The notes under the pieces: generated by a model
Seen by the model: only the letters and a program-made list of their open reading frames with translations
Told to the model about the DNA's origin: nothing
The model's database searches: none
Shown here: positions 1 through 13,345 of the stretch, piece after piece
Layout: each line of letters starts with the position of its first letter
Numbering within the stretch: position 1 is the stretch's first letter
Made by a program: the position numbers and the translations under genes
Origin: Lycorma delicatula
Lineage: Eukaryota > Arthropoda > Insecta > Hemiptera > Fulgoridae
Reading direction: 5' to 3'
DNA length: 64,000 bases
NCBI RefSeq assembly: GCF_047948215.1
Contig: NC_134455.1
Location: forward strand, 302,330,147 to 302,394,146

Positions 1-478
1 ACACATCCTATAAAAACGTCCCGAATATGTAGAGTTTATACTTTAAATTAATGCGAGTCGGTGACTGTTTTTCAAGTTTGTCTCGTAAACCCAATGATTG
101 TAGATAATTTGATAAAAAACAAAAGAAATTGTTGAAAACAGTGCATCCATGCTAAAGCTGAATACATGCATTTATTGTAGTGACCGAATGAAGTATAGAA
201 GTTTCCCGTTTCCTTCTTCACTGTACCGAATGTATGACTATATAACAAATCCACAGCTATAGTGTTCCCTTTGATTTGTTCACGACAAACAATATTCAGT
301 ATAGGATGAAAACTACTACCCCAAGATTAAGCAAATCTTATTAGTGCTACATGTTTCACGTGAGTTTAAGATAAGAAAGATAGTCTTTAAATTTTTATAA
401 GCAAAACAGCTTCAAATTGTTTAAATAATTCTTGTCTAAACCAATAAAGATGTAAAGTTTTTAGTAATATATTTTTTA

Positions 479-560
479 CACGACTACCCAAAAAGGAGTG
501 AATATATATATAAGAGAATATGTATGTCCAAATAGGAGTATATGTGTATGTTAGGTGTAT
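479..560 (+). repeat. Fragment of dispersed repeat shared with 5149-5305
   Basis: CACGACTACCCAAAAAGGAG at 479 matches CACGACTGCCCAAAAAGAAG at 5149 apart from a few substitutions. The similarity then fades into AT-rich sequence with TGTATGT steps. Confidence 0.4.
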
Positions 561-1078
561 ATATAGATATATAAACTCCAAACGTTATTTAACGTAGACT
601 TACATATGATAGTTCCACAGATATTGGTATCTCCCACCAGTCATCCCAAACGACATAAAATCTTAACAACGTTGGAAAGAGGTTGGAATTGAATTCCAAA
701 TCCATTTATCATACTTTTGAAATAAGCTAAGAAAGGAGATCTGACTCTTTGCTAGTTCTGGGATCACGAAAACCAATAATTATCACTGAGCTCTTCAGAA
801 CTACTCTATCACTTTCCGCCACTTTCTAATCAGATGATCCTATGGAGGTCCTGAGTTAATTAAAAGTCGATTTCGCTTTGATAGAAAATTTGTTTTTTTT
901 TTTTTTTTAATGAAGTGCTTTATTGATAGAAAATATACATCCTTTGGAAAAAAACGCTTTTGTCTAAAATTCACTTTTATTAATTATTATCCTTTCTACC
1001 TTTCTCCATTCTCTTCATAAATCACATGAGTGTTTTAATTGTGAAAAAGGGTACTTTTTGGCAATTAAAATAACCTTC

Positions 1079-1273
1079 GGGTTGGTTTAATGATAAAACT
1101 CATCATCGTAAATCACCTGATTTCAAAGTCGAGAGTTCTCGGGCTCAATCCTAATAAAGGTCTTTATCCGTATTTGAATAATAGATCGAGGATATCGGGA
1201 GTTCTTGGTGGTTGATTGAGTTTCAATTAACTACACGTCTCAGGTATGGTCAACCTGAGTCTGTATAAGAATA
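1079..1273 (+). mobile_element. tRNA-derived SINE, copy a (5' part, AAT tail)
   Basis: The head matches the full copy at 36140: GGTTGGTTTAATGATAAA (decayed box A), TCGAGAGTTCTCGGGCTCAATCC (decayed box B region), then the shared body including CACGTCTCAGGTATGGTC. The copy stops after CCTGAGTCTGTATAAGA and continues into an AAT microsatellite (to about 1291), so it lacks the long 3' tail of other copies. Confidence 0.72.
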
Positions 1274-2104
1274 ATAATAATAATAATAATTAAAATAATA
1301 GTTGAATCAGGTTTATTTGTGATATTTCCTGGAATCTTTCATATTTCACCGAAATCCTTAACTGTGAAATGTAAAAAAAAAAAAATCAATTTAAGTATTT
1401 TTATCGTTAAGATTAATGGTCCATCACAAATGCTTATTTTCTACTCTGTACTTCTTTCTCCTCCACTTTTACGGAGAAGAAAATTTTACGTGATATTATT
1501 AAATTATTTTAAACAGTAAAAATGAAGAGTGTCAGTGAGTGAATGCCAGTTACATATTCGCACGCATGAAAAATTAAAAAATAAACAGAGAATTTATACA
1601 TTTAGAAATAAGAAGGTATGTAATAATCAAAAGAAGAAAACATGATAATAACACAAGGAAAAGTATCTGACATGCTAAACCTTCTCAACAAGAAGAATCA
1701 TGCAAAAGAGATTTTTGGCTCCATAAAAAACATGCAGTTACACATATATAAAAATGTATAAAGAACATTAATGTCACCCATTATTGAGTAGATTGAAGAG
1801 TTCAGAGAACTAAAATAATTCGCATAAAATATGTTTCGAACAGCTAAAAAAGTTTAAAAACACAAATAAAAATTTCTTATGAATACTTACTTCATGTACT
1901 ATACTGCTCATACAAGTACAACTTTAATAGAAATTAAATTTATATTAAAATTCTTATTTGATTTAAATATTAAACTAATGATGCAACACACTTTTATCAC
2001 AAACTGGAAAAATAGTATAAAGAAGGTTACACATTAGTGCTAGTGCCGTTTTATATTAGAGTAGGTTATATTGCTTAATATTATTTGATGCAGAGACTTT
2101 TGCT

Positions 2105-2430
2105 TGTCCAAGTATAACCGTCAAAGATTGACGCGGTTTGCGCAGTTCGCTTAATAGCGTATGAGCGGTTAATACTGTACCTGCAGCAGATATGACTGAC
2201 TACTGATTTACTTTACATGCACGACTGGGTCGAATCAATCACAATGCAGATATTGATATTACTATTAATAGTGAATGAGTGTTATTGTTAAACTACTCTT
2301 GTTTGTAAGCGCAATTTCAGTAGTTCTGTTAAATTATTGCGTAAGCTGTTTGTTCAGCCACTGCCACGGGGATTGTCTCCCTCCTAACCGTGTTCTGGTC
2401 TCCTGAGTCGACAGTGTTTTTTTTCTCGTG
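2105..2430 (+). promoter_or_regulatory. Probable lipase promoter and 5'UTR region
   Basis: This stretch is less AT-rich than its surroundings, contains several CpGs, resembles none of the repeats in the window, and ends at the inferred start codon. TTCAGTAG at 2316-2323 resembles the arthropod initiator TCAGT. No convincing TATA box at the right distance or downstream promoter element was seen. The assignment depends on exon 1 being correct. Confidence 0.33.
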
Positions 2431-2476
2431 ATGGTGATACCGGCATTCTTGTGTACGACTATAACGTTATATTTTG
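2431..2476 (+). CDS. Lipase exon 1 (signal peptide), inferred
   Basis: ATG at 2431 opens 15 codons (MVIPAFLCTTITLYF) plus one base, then a G|GTATGT donor. A stop (TGA 2404-2406) lies in frame upstream, so this ATG is the only start in the frame. The phase (1) fits the two-base start of exon 2 and creates Val16. The peptide is hydrophobic with no charged residues, as a signal peptide should be, although it lacks the usual basic n-region. The upstream 300 bases are less AT-rich and not obviously repetitive. An undetected alternative or additional 5' exon in the 26-kb intron cannot be excluded. Confidence 0.6.
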
Positions 2477-5400
2477 GTATGTAAACTGCTCATTTATAAA
2501 ACTATTATTTTACGTTTAATCTTTTTGCGGTTTAAATTTTATGTGTATCAAGTTTTATTCTTTTAATTTAAAATTTTTCATTTAGTTTTCTATCACCTTG
2601 ATAATAATGGTACTATAATCATTATTCGAGATTTTAAAAACTGAAAAAATTATTGCATTTAACTTTTTTATGTTTATTTTTTCTTTGACGAGAGCTTTGT
2701 TTACCAAGTTTTTTTAATTAACGATTTTATTTAAGATATATAAAAATATTTGTTACAAAATAAATAAAACCGACATTCAATAGAATATGATTTACGTTAT
2801 ATCGCACAAAAGTTATGTTCTAGAATAATACATAAATAATTTTCTTACAAGATAATTAAATTTTAATTAATACAACATTTAAAAAAATACTTAATAACAC
2901 TTAGAAAAAGTTTCCTCAATAAAGGAAATTTTTTCTGTGATCACAATTTAAAAAAAATATAGTTGTGTATTAACACCCCAAGGTCAGTAAATACTCATTG
3001 CTTAAAGAAGTTGCTCACTGGTAAATCTTTTCAAAATATGAAAATTTATACAAATTCGTTCAAATAAATGAATTTTGTAAACATATTACTCAATAGAAAT
3101 TAAATAAAACGAAACGAAACCCATGTACCATGAACCAGATAATGTTATTGTAAATTCGCTACAGAATTTCAGGTTTATTTTTTCCAGTATCTAGATTTGT
3201 TTGTCTGATAATTGAACTTTATGTATGTGTGTTAACTCGTAATGAATTGTTTGTGTTACAAAAAATTTTAAATAAAATTTTTGAATTTTCAAATCTCTAA
3301 TAAAATTATTATTATTGTAAAACTAATTAGAATTTTTCGTTAGAATTAAAGAATAATAATAACTATAGCTTTACATTTACATAAGCAACGAGATTTTAAA
3401 ATGTACATGAACTTATCTAGAATGAGTTTTCTAGAATGACTTTTCTTCGGTTCAAGAAAAAAATATATTAAAAGCAGATCCAGACAGAAATCCAGCTAAA
3501 ACAAAAATCTATTTTTATTATGAATAAAATGCTCATAAAGTTTTTAATTATGGAAAAATGCTATATTGTATCTTCGTAAATAAACCGAATGATTTGTCAG
3601 GATGCATTGCAACAAAAGAAAATATTGTTTATTTGTGATTTCGTAATGAGAAAAAATTACACAATATTTATGTCATGACCGAATTAATTATATTTCGATT
3701 TAAAAACTGACTTTTATAAATTATGCTTGCACAGTAAAAAAATAGGCTCAACGTAAAATTTTTGTTCTTAACATAGCTCCATTAACATATCTACTATAAT
3801 TTTTGCAGCGAACACATTTTGTTTTAATATCTCTTGCTTATTTGTATGTAAGAGGAGTAAGTTAATTTTTTTTGAAAATTACATAAAAGTTGTGCTAAAT
3901 AAAGAATATTATACACGATAATATTTTAAATTATAAACGAAATTTGTACATAAGTATCAAATATTTTCTGTATACATGTTACAGTGAAAAAAAGTATATC
4001 TAATATATTTTGTTTATATTCACATTTATTCCAAAATTTGAGAAACTACTTTTTAAATTTTCAAGTGAAATAAAAATGGCCGCTAAATATTAAAAAAATG
4101 CATGCTTTAAGCATATTTGCCTTATATTTCTGTAAGCCTCGTTTCCTGGTTTATAAAGAATTTCAAGCGTAATATTGTTTTCTCATAATTATTGAATAAT
4201 GCTATAATTTATTGTACTTTAACTTCTTTATTTTGCTGAGCTCAATAAATTCTTGAACTTTTTTGACTGTTGCTAAAAACATCATTGTAATATTATCAAT
4301 AAATATATGTTTTGTTCATTTTATAAAATATTTCTACAGTGGGAAATAAATAAAATGAAAAGTAAAACAATTTATACGGTAAATGTTACTACTATTTAAA
4401 TGTTTAGAATATCTAAGTCTGATTCTCAGTAAGATCTATATTACCTTAATTTTGAGGACGATAAAAAATTGGTTATATACATTTTTCTTAAACTTCTTTG
4501 GATATCAAGTCAGTTAAAGATATTTAGCTATAAGTTTCAGAAAACTCATAGAATATTAATGCAGTTCAACGCTCCAGTTTGAAGAAAAATGTATGTTATA
4601 ACAGCTTAAAAATAATTTTGTATATGAAAGGAGATTTTGTATATTGTTTTGTTTTCCTGCTTTTAATTTTTAAGACAGCAATTACAATAATACAAGTAAA
4701 AGAAAAAAATTGAATGAACACATGTTCCCGTAATAATCTTAATACATGTTGAAAGTGTAAAAAACTTGTGTAAATGTACTTTTTTATATAACCTTATAAT
4801 AGTATTTATAATCTGTTGGCAGAATAATAAAAATAAATTCATTGAATTTTTAATATTTTAATTAGAATTTCTTTAAAACTTTACCCTACGTTGTGATTGT
4901 GTAGTTCTTAAAATAAATCCATAGGATGAAGTTGTTTAAATATTCTTGGCGTTTCATTATGAGCAAGGAGGTTTACACTTCTATATTTTTGTACATTATG
5001 GTTATCATACATCGAGTTGAAGTGTTTTAATCTCTTCATATATTGTGACAGTATTCATATTTCTTTGTATTACAGTTTGAAAATGTAGCAGGGTGAGTTT
5101 TTTATTCGTAGTATTTTTAAGTAAAGCTATGAAGTTCCTGAACTTTTAACACGACTGCCCAAAAAGAAGTGTAATGTATTTAGGGTGTATGTACGAGTAT
5201 GTTCCACCGTAACAGCTCAACGGATGAACCGATTTAGGTGTATGACCCCACGTTGGAATAGTTACGTTATCGGGAGTGTCATAGCTATATAATATATACA
5301 TATGTATGTATAATAAGAATTATAAGAATATACTCGTGTATATATATAAAAAAATTGAAAATAATTATACTATATACAAAATTGTCACCCGCACGCTCTT

Positions 5401-8239
5401 TAATTACTGTGCATAAGTAATTATCCTATATTAAACAGCAATGTTTATCAGCAATTTTTTTGGCGTTGTGTTTTTTTAGTTTTTAATATTCATCTCATGT
5501 TATTTTTTTAACATTAAAACAAAAATGTTGAAGATAAACATTTTCTCTGTATGTCTTGAAAAGCACTAATCTGATAAATATATGATTTTTTTAATTGTAC
5601 TTGCCTAAATTTTCTAGCTTGCAAGACGTACACATAAATTTAAAAAAAGGAAAAAGTTACTGAAAAATAGATTAATCAGTATCATTATTAAAAAAAAAGC
5701 TATAATGGTATAAATTTAAAGGAAAGAATAAAAACCATTTCTGTTCATCCTATACAAAAAGTCATTATTTTAGATTCAGTTATACATTTTGATTTTGTAA
5801 TTTTTTTTGTGAAATTAGAAAAACTTTTTTGAATATGACTTTAATTTAAAAAACAAAATTTACTCAATCAACGTTTGAAACTTTGTGAATATAAAAACCG
5901 TGATTTCTATTATAATTTTAAAACCTTCACTGCAAAAATTTCAAGATTTTTGAGTCAAGGATAAGCTAAGTGACACATTTCAATGTTCATGGACATCAGA
6001 ATGTTGTTTTTCAGGCATTCAGGGGAAGAAGGCAATAAGAAACTTGCAATTATCTGAAACCTTTTGACAAAATTCTCTTTTTACTGTATCTGTAACTAGA
6101 TAATATGTAATTTATTTTTGTAAACGTAAAAAACACCATTTAATTGATTTAAGATAATTGTTGTTTAATTCAAGGAGATAGATTGTTTCTGATTTGATAA
6201 CCTCGTTATATGATTAGATAGCCTGAAGAAGATATTCTTCTCTCATATTTTGAAAAATAAAATGTAAATGCCAAAAATAAATGAGTAAAAATGTGCAGAG
6301 ATATATATGAAATGTTGTGTAATTTTTATAACATAAAATTTAAATAAAAAGTGTATGCTTTTCTTCATTGCAAAATAAGTTATAAGATTAAAAATTTGTT
6401 CGCAAAACAATCCGCAAGAAAATAACTGGTGAAAAGTTTAAAAATAAAAAAATTCTTGAAAGTACTAGTATAAAGAAAATACAAGTATTTAAGCAATTAT
6501 TTTAGATCAGATTTTCCCAACATTTGCTGAAGCAAAATTTTAAATTAACTTTTTTTATTTTAAGAAAAATTATACAGTAATGATATTCATATCGTATACA
6601 CAAATTTTCTTTGAAAACCTTTTGTTACAATTATCACCATAACTAAGGTATAATTTACCTAGTTAAGGATAATTTATAATTTACCATAACTAAGGATTTT
6701 TACCTAATATCTTTAAAACCGACAACAATTTTAGATTAAATTCATAGAAGTTTAAGCCTCATTGAATTTTACAAAAAGAGAAAAATCTATGTAAAATTCA
6801 TTTAATCTCATCGCCTTTAAAGTAATTGATATATTGGTTTACCAATTATAAAGCTGAATAAAATGCATTAATTTTGATAGTAATTTTGATGCATTAATTT
6901 CGTTATAAGAAATTTTTTTTTTAGCAGATAGCATTTGGAGATTTGTTAAACTTTTGGATTAAATATTTGAATAGACGAAAATTTTTCTTTGTTAGACATA
7001 GATTTCGTTTTCCTACCGAAACAGAATTAAAAAAAAATCATTTTATTTTGTTCAGTGTAGAGTATTACGAGCTCGAAACCACAAATGTAAGTACTACTGC
7101 AAAGAAGTCGTGGTCCTTCACTTGACTTTGGTCCAAATATGATTCGTAGAAAATTTGACCCTCGTTGGGGTGCATTAGAATTATACATTTATATAAATCT
7201 ACTGTATAAATTTTCTGATTTTAAGCAATTTCTTTTTAAGCACAAAAACTTGAAGCTTGTGCGTGATGGTAGTAGTATGAAGTGGAACTTTTGTAACGTG
7301 TGAAAAAGCTAAGCCGCCCAGAACTCTATGCTAAGAAGCTTTCGAATGAAAGGTTGAGGACAGCGTCACTTCGCTACAGCGGATTTCCAAATTCGGAAGA
7401 TTGCTTTTCCTAATCTAGTTTTGAAGTAAATAATTTTTAGACGGTTTGCTTTAATGCTGAACATCAGCTCAAAATTCTGAACCGAATTTTACAAAACATA
7501 ATATTTTATTAAGTTTAGTAATTCGTTCCTAAATTTTTCTCAGGGGAAAACTGGTTTTTGATATTTACCAGTTCGGATATATTTTAAATAAAAAGTTAAG
7601 TTAACAAAAAATAGATCTAAAAAATTTGTAAAACATTTAACTTGAAATATTCTAGATTTCAAGTAAAATATTGTATAAAAATATCGTGCATTAACATAAA
7701 TATTGTTTTACAATATTATAATACTAATATGCAATATTATAATATTAATATACAATATTATAAAAATACGGTACATGTGGTTTTCATATTTTTTCTTTAA
7801 GACATTTTTTCATTCAAGAAGCATCTTAAAAAATAAAATTAAACAAAAAAAAAACAAGATGAAATTTATATCTTTGTCTAAAAATGTTTCCTAAAATTTT
7901 GATCGGAAGTTGGTGGGAAGTTCCTACGCTCTATCGAGTTTAAAATGTATGAACGAAGAAAAGTGGATCATAAATTTAGACGGCGAAAGGCCTAAACTTT
8001 CACTCACCCTTTCTTTCAATTATCTAAATTCATCTCTCTCTTTGTGCAGAAGCCTCACGCACGTGATTCAACCTAGATTTTGTGAATTGTATTCATTAAT
8101 CTTAATTTAATATTAAAACAAAATGATCATAAAATTAACAAACGTTATTGACTACAAAAAAAACTTTTTACAAAACGCTATGTCTAGGCAAAACCGAGAG
8201 TAACAGTTAATAGTTTTATGGTAAAATTATATTTTACCA

Positions 8240-8293
<54 letters not shown>

Positions 8294-11200
8294 AAATATT
8301 TTTATTGTAAAATTAATTCAATAAATTTCCAATTCATCCCAAATCAATTATAAATCCTAGTAGAATTAAGTAAGGTGTAAGAGGAACAAAGCTTTATGAT
8401 TAGCATAGGAAAACATTAACTACAAATTTAAATGAAAGATTTAGTTGTACCTTGGTGTAATTAATCAAAAAAAATGTATCAGTTTTAAATAAAAATAATT
8501 ATAAAATTTGCATTTTATAATAAATGTCAGATCTTATTCTTTAGCACTTGGTTACGTTGAAATCAGAATAAAATGTCTTAATATTTAAATAAAAATCAAT
8601 AATACCCTTATTTCAAATCATACTTGTTTTATATACTTTTTTTATTTAAGAAAATATTTTAGTGTTTTTTAAATTTTATTTTTATGAAAGTGATTTTTAA
8701 ATGTTTATCGAATACTATATTAAAATAATATATAAACTAGATTAGTATTAATTTTAGTATGTCCAACATACTTCTCTTTAATTTTTTTTTTTTTAATTTT
8801 TCCAAATATTGTATAAATTTTTTTTAGTATCTATGTCAAGGTCATGACCTAGTGGGAAGGCCTGTAGCGGATTATAATATTAAAAAATTAACATTTACTT
8901 TAAAAAGTTAAACATTATAATTCTTTTAACTGTTTTTATTTAATAATATGCAAAATAGTTTCTCATTTCTTTCATTTTTTCATCATGTTTAATGTAAATT
9001 AGAAATATAAGTCGGGTTAAAGACCCGGAATACAGAAAATTAGTTGATTAATCGATACCAAAACTTTGTACTGCAGTGTGTACACTAAAAAAATGTCAGC
9101 AAAACTGTTTGTTACATTGTTATTAATATTATTTTCTTTGTTGATGATAGGCATTTTAAATTGAAATTAAATTAGCAACTAAAAAATTAAATTCATGAGC
9201 AGTAAGCGTATTACACCGATTGCGATATCACATTAGTAATCTATTTTATTTTTGTTTTTAATTATGTTGGTATTTTGTTTAGCATACATTTATATTTGAT
9301 TAAAATATTTTAATGACTACAATAATTGTTATTATATTTAAAATAACTTCTGTGAAATGTACTGTAGAAGAAAAATATTTTGTTTTACTTTTATAAATTT
9401 CTTTAAAGCATTAAAATTTTTAACTCAAAGTAATTTCCTTAATAAAATTAATTTATTATAGAATATGCTAGTACTCATATGTGAATGCGAGCACATGCGA
9501 GTAAATATTAATTATATTTACTACATCTTTTGTCCGTCACGGCCACTGATAATATTAATAAAAGTATACATTTTTGTAACCACAAAGAGAAACAAATCTT
9601 ATAACTTTTAAAAACACTTAACATTAACATTTTTTTAACTCGTTTTTCCGTATTCAGTGATCCGATGCTGCTGCTTTAATCAAACTGATGTTAATTAATG
9701 TTTATCTGGCTTTTTTGAAATTAAGAAAATATTTATTTAGGATTTGGTAATTTGGTAGATCAATTTTTTTTTTTTAGTATATCATTATGTAATTTTGTAA
9801 ATTTACATACAAGTATAATGTGACCACGAAGACGTATGCGCTTCTAATTTAATATCAATCGCCCATTCCCCCACCGATTCTATTAAAACTTTACAGACCT
9901 TTTAAAAAAGGTTCTAAAAATGTTCTGTAAAAATTTTTACCTTCTAGGATTTATAGAAACAAAATTACAGCTTTCAAAATAAAATATCAATTTAAAATAA
10001 ACCACATATTTTATTTATTACAAAATAGCTGGAAGAAACTATTAATAACAGACGAATTACAAAATGAAAACAACTCCTAAACTTATGAGAAATTTTTGTA
10101 TGAATTAACAAAGAAGATACTTCACTCAAACTGAAATCCATCAACATCGACACGTTGGTAACTCGTTTAATAAGTCCTATGCATGCATTCATATAGAAAT
10201 GTCTTGGAATTAATATAATTTCTTCTTCAATGAACCTCCTCAAATCTTTATTAGTGTTAAGCTTATCAAGAACACACGTTTCTTTAAATAACCTCATAAT
10301 AAAAAGTCACAGACAGTAAGGTCTGGCAACTACGGAAACCAGACCGAAAATTCACTTCCACGACCAATCCAACGATCCTGAAGGTGAAAGTAGCATATTT
10401 CATTTCTGGAACAGTAAAATGAGGCATTATGTATTAGCTCAGTAGGACCAGCTACAAAAGAGTTCTATTAGAACAAGTCTGCGAGACGTTACGGCGACGG
10501 TCCCGCAAGTTCTGTTCTGTGAGACGTTACTACGTCAGTCCAGCGAGGAGAGGCTGCGAGTTGTGTGGATTGGCGGAGTTCTGCGAACCAATCCAACGAG
10601 AGTTACGACTTCGGTCCAGCGAGGAGATTCACAGGTATGAGTCTCCGAGACGTCAGTCCAGCGAGGAGAGTCATGCATTCAGTTTGATTCGAGTAAAGTG
10701 ACGCCTCAAGTAAATCCAAGTATACAAGAAATACTGTCGGTGAATTAATGTAAAACTATTAGTATATAAATGAAAGAAATAATGCAATAGACTTCATTCA
10801 TAAACTGTTAGGCTCGACAGCAAAGGTATTTGCAAGTGAACTTTAGACGATTGTTTGTTAATATAAGACTAGCGGTTAAAAAGTGTTAAGACTAGCGGTT
10901 TCTTTTGTTCATGGATCTAGTTTTATATTTATGTACATGGAATAAATTCAGAACGATTATTTATTTTGAACTCTATCTTGTGTGTAATCTGTATTTATTT
11001 ATTTGCTACCTGTTTGATCTATTAACAATTTAATGTATAATATTTTGATTGTTATTATCTCTTGATTACGTTATATATTTCGCTCTGTTTTTATATCATA
11101 CTTACTGTTTTGATTATGCTATGTTTTATGTTATGTAATAATCGTTCACTACTAATCCTAACTATTGTTGTGGTTGTAATTATTATATTAATATTTGTGT

Positions 11201-13308
11201 TCAATAATTGTTTTATTATTATCACTTATTATTATTATCGTTATTGTATTTATCACAATTGTTATTATTATTAATTCGTCTGGTTGTAATTATGAACATT
11301 TTAAATCAATAAACTGTAAATATAAAAACACTCTAAATTGTCAACCTCTCAATATCCTGATCGAGCCGCGAAACACGCGACAGTATCTGAGAATACAACA
11401 CGTTTGTGCCAGTATGGATCAACTTCATGGTGCTCAATAATACTCGAACAAAACTCAGCTCTCCTGTCTGGACCATCTTCCAAAAGATTATGAACCAGGT
11501 GGCTTTTAAACAATTTTACTTTATTCCTTTTTGCCGTTCTTTGGACAGTAGATTTTTGTACACCATTATCTAAAGAAACTCTTCTCACTGAATTAGGTTT
11601 ACCTGGAGATCACAGTAATAAAGCACACACCATTTCTTCTTTTCCTTCATCAGTAGATTGGCCGTATTTTTTAACTACAGTGTCAGTTCCAACAACAAAC
11701 ACCTCCACGTATAAATTGATATTTTGGTTAGTAAATCAAAATCAGGAAATTCAGCTCTAAAATGCTGTATGGACTGCTAGATTGTCAATTGCAACGGTCC
11801 ATGCACAACATTTAATTTTTTCATCAGTTGTAAACTCCATTTTAACGATTAAATGTTTACATAGGAAACTGAAGCAAGATTATAACTAATTACTAACTTG
11901 TTTTATTCAATTTGAACAGCTTTTTAACAATACATCACCTGATTTGAATGATTTTTACCAGCTAGTTTGTAATGAATAAAAAATTTGGTTTATCTGAAAT
12001 TGTTGTTTTAGTTTGAAAACCGCCATTTTGTTTTTATAGATCCTAGAAGGTTGAAATTTTCACAGAACATTTTTAGAACCTTCGTTAAAAGGTCTGTAAA
12101 TGGAATAGGTGGGGAATGGGAGAGTGATACTAACTCAAAAGCGCATACCCCTTCGTGGGACAATGTATATTTCATGTTTCATATCGTTCATAGGTGTTAA
12201 TAGTGGTACTTTTACATGTGTGTGTGTTAATGTTAGTTAGTTAATGTTAATTAATTATGTGTTAATGCATTTTTGGTTGTTATCTACGAGATAGTTAACA
12301 AATTTGGAGGAGTTTTACGTGTTCATTACATCTTTATTTGAAATATTTTCTCGTTTGACCGATGTGGATTACTGTGAAGTGGAAAAAGTTTAATTAACAT
12401 ATTACAACGGCATTTATCAGTTTATGATTGTTTCTGTGTGTAATGATTTATTCTGTTTGTTGTACTGAAGGCTACATTGTATTATTTATAATTTTGTAAA
12501 TTTATAAGCAAGTTTCCTGTTCGTTGGTTGTGAATGAAAATGTAATGTTAAGATTATTGTTTATGTTTTTATTTTTATTTATCTTATGTACAACTACATT
12601 GTTATATTAGTTAGTATATACAGCTCTTTTATACGATTTTGTAAATGAAAAACCATAATTTAAATCCAGCAAACTTTTCGACTACATTCTAAATACTATC
12701 TTCCTCTTTCAAAAAATTGCCAGCATAACATCATCTGACACAGTATGAGAATAGAAACCCCAGTCTCCAGTGAAGATCACAAATATGACTGAAAGTGTTT
12801 CGAAGTTATGTATTTAAAATCGATTTATTAGAAAATATGCTTCGATTTATCTTTGCAAAGTTTTATTTTTGAATTTATCTTATTTGTATTAATTTTATTA
12901 AGTGTGTCAAATTTCACACTAAAAATCAGTTAATACATCTTATTATTTTATAAAAATAAATTCCTATCCAGTATGTAAATTTATTTATTTATTAAATGTA
13001 AAAAATAGAACACCGAGTTGGAAAATCAAATTAAACTTATATATAGAAGTTATCAATAGACAACTCAGACCTAAAATTGAACTTCTTAAAAATAAATACA
13101 ATTAAATAAACAAAAAATGTTATTATCACTAGAACTTTCTGGATAACGAAAATCTTGTTTTTCGGTTTCATTACTTGGAAAAAACTATTTAAGTCGTTTT
13201 ATAATTTTATTGAATTTGCTTCATGACAAGGGTAAAAGTTCGAATATAACATATTATGTATTTTTTTTTTTCATAAACGATGCAATTTCATTCATTCATT
13301 AGTAATAA

Positions 13309-13345
<37 letters not shown>

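Larger units (their letters stand above)
1..2104. other. Gene-free 5' flank
   Basis: AT-rich sequence with short chance ORFs only. It holds a fragment of a dispersed repeat (about 479-560) and a SINE fragment (1079-1273). No exon-like conserved protein segment was recognised on either strand. Confidence 0.6.
9818..12165 (-). mobile_element. Long-TIR Tc1/mariner-superfamily transposon, copy A
   Basis: The two ends are inverted copies over more than 200 bases (for example CACGAAG..GTATGCGC at both ends, and AGGTTCTAAAAATGTTCTGT in both arms) and are flanked by TA (9816-9817 and 12166-12167). The inside carries a minus-strand transposase pseudogene interrupted by a foreign segment (about 10437-11383). 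Copy B at 49534-51201 has the same ends and gene order without that segment. Confidence 0.85.

Noticed and set aside
7910..8110. 66-residue ORF in a more complex stretch of intron 1
   Set aside because: No recognisable motif, no splice-compatible link to the lipase, and no repeat of it elsewhere in the window.
11062..11440. Plus-strand hydrophobic ORFs
   Set aside because: They come from the TTATTA-rich end of the foreign cassette and the antisense of the transposase.
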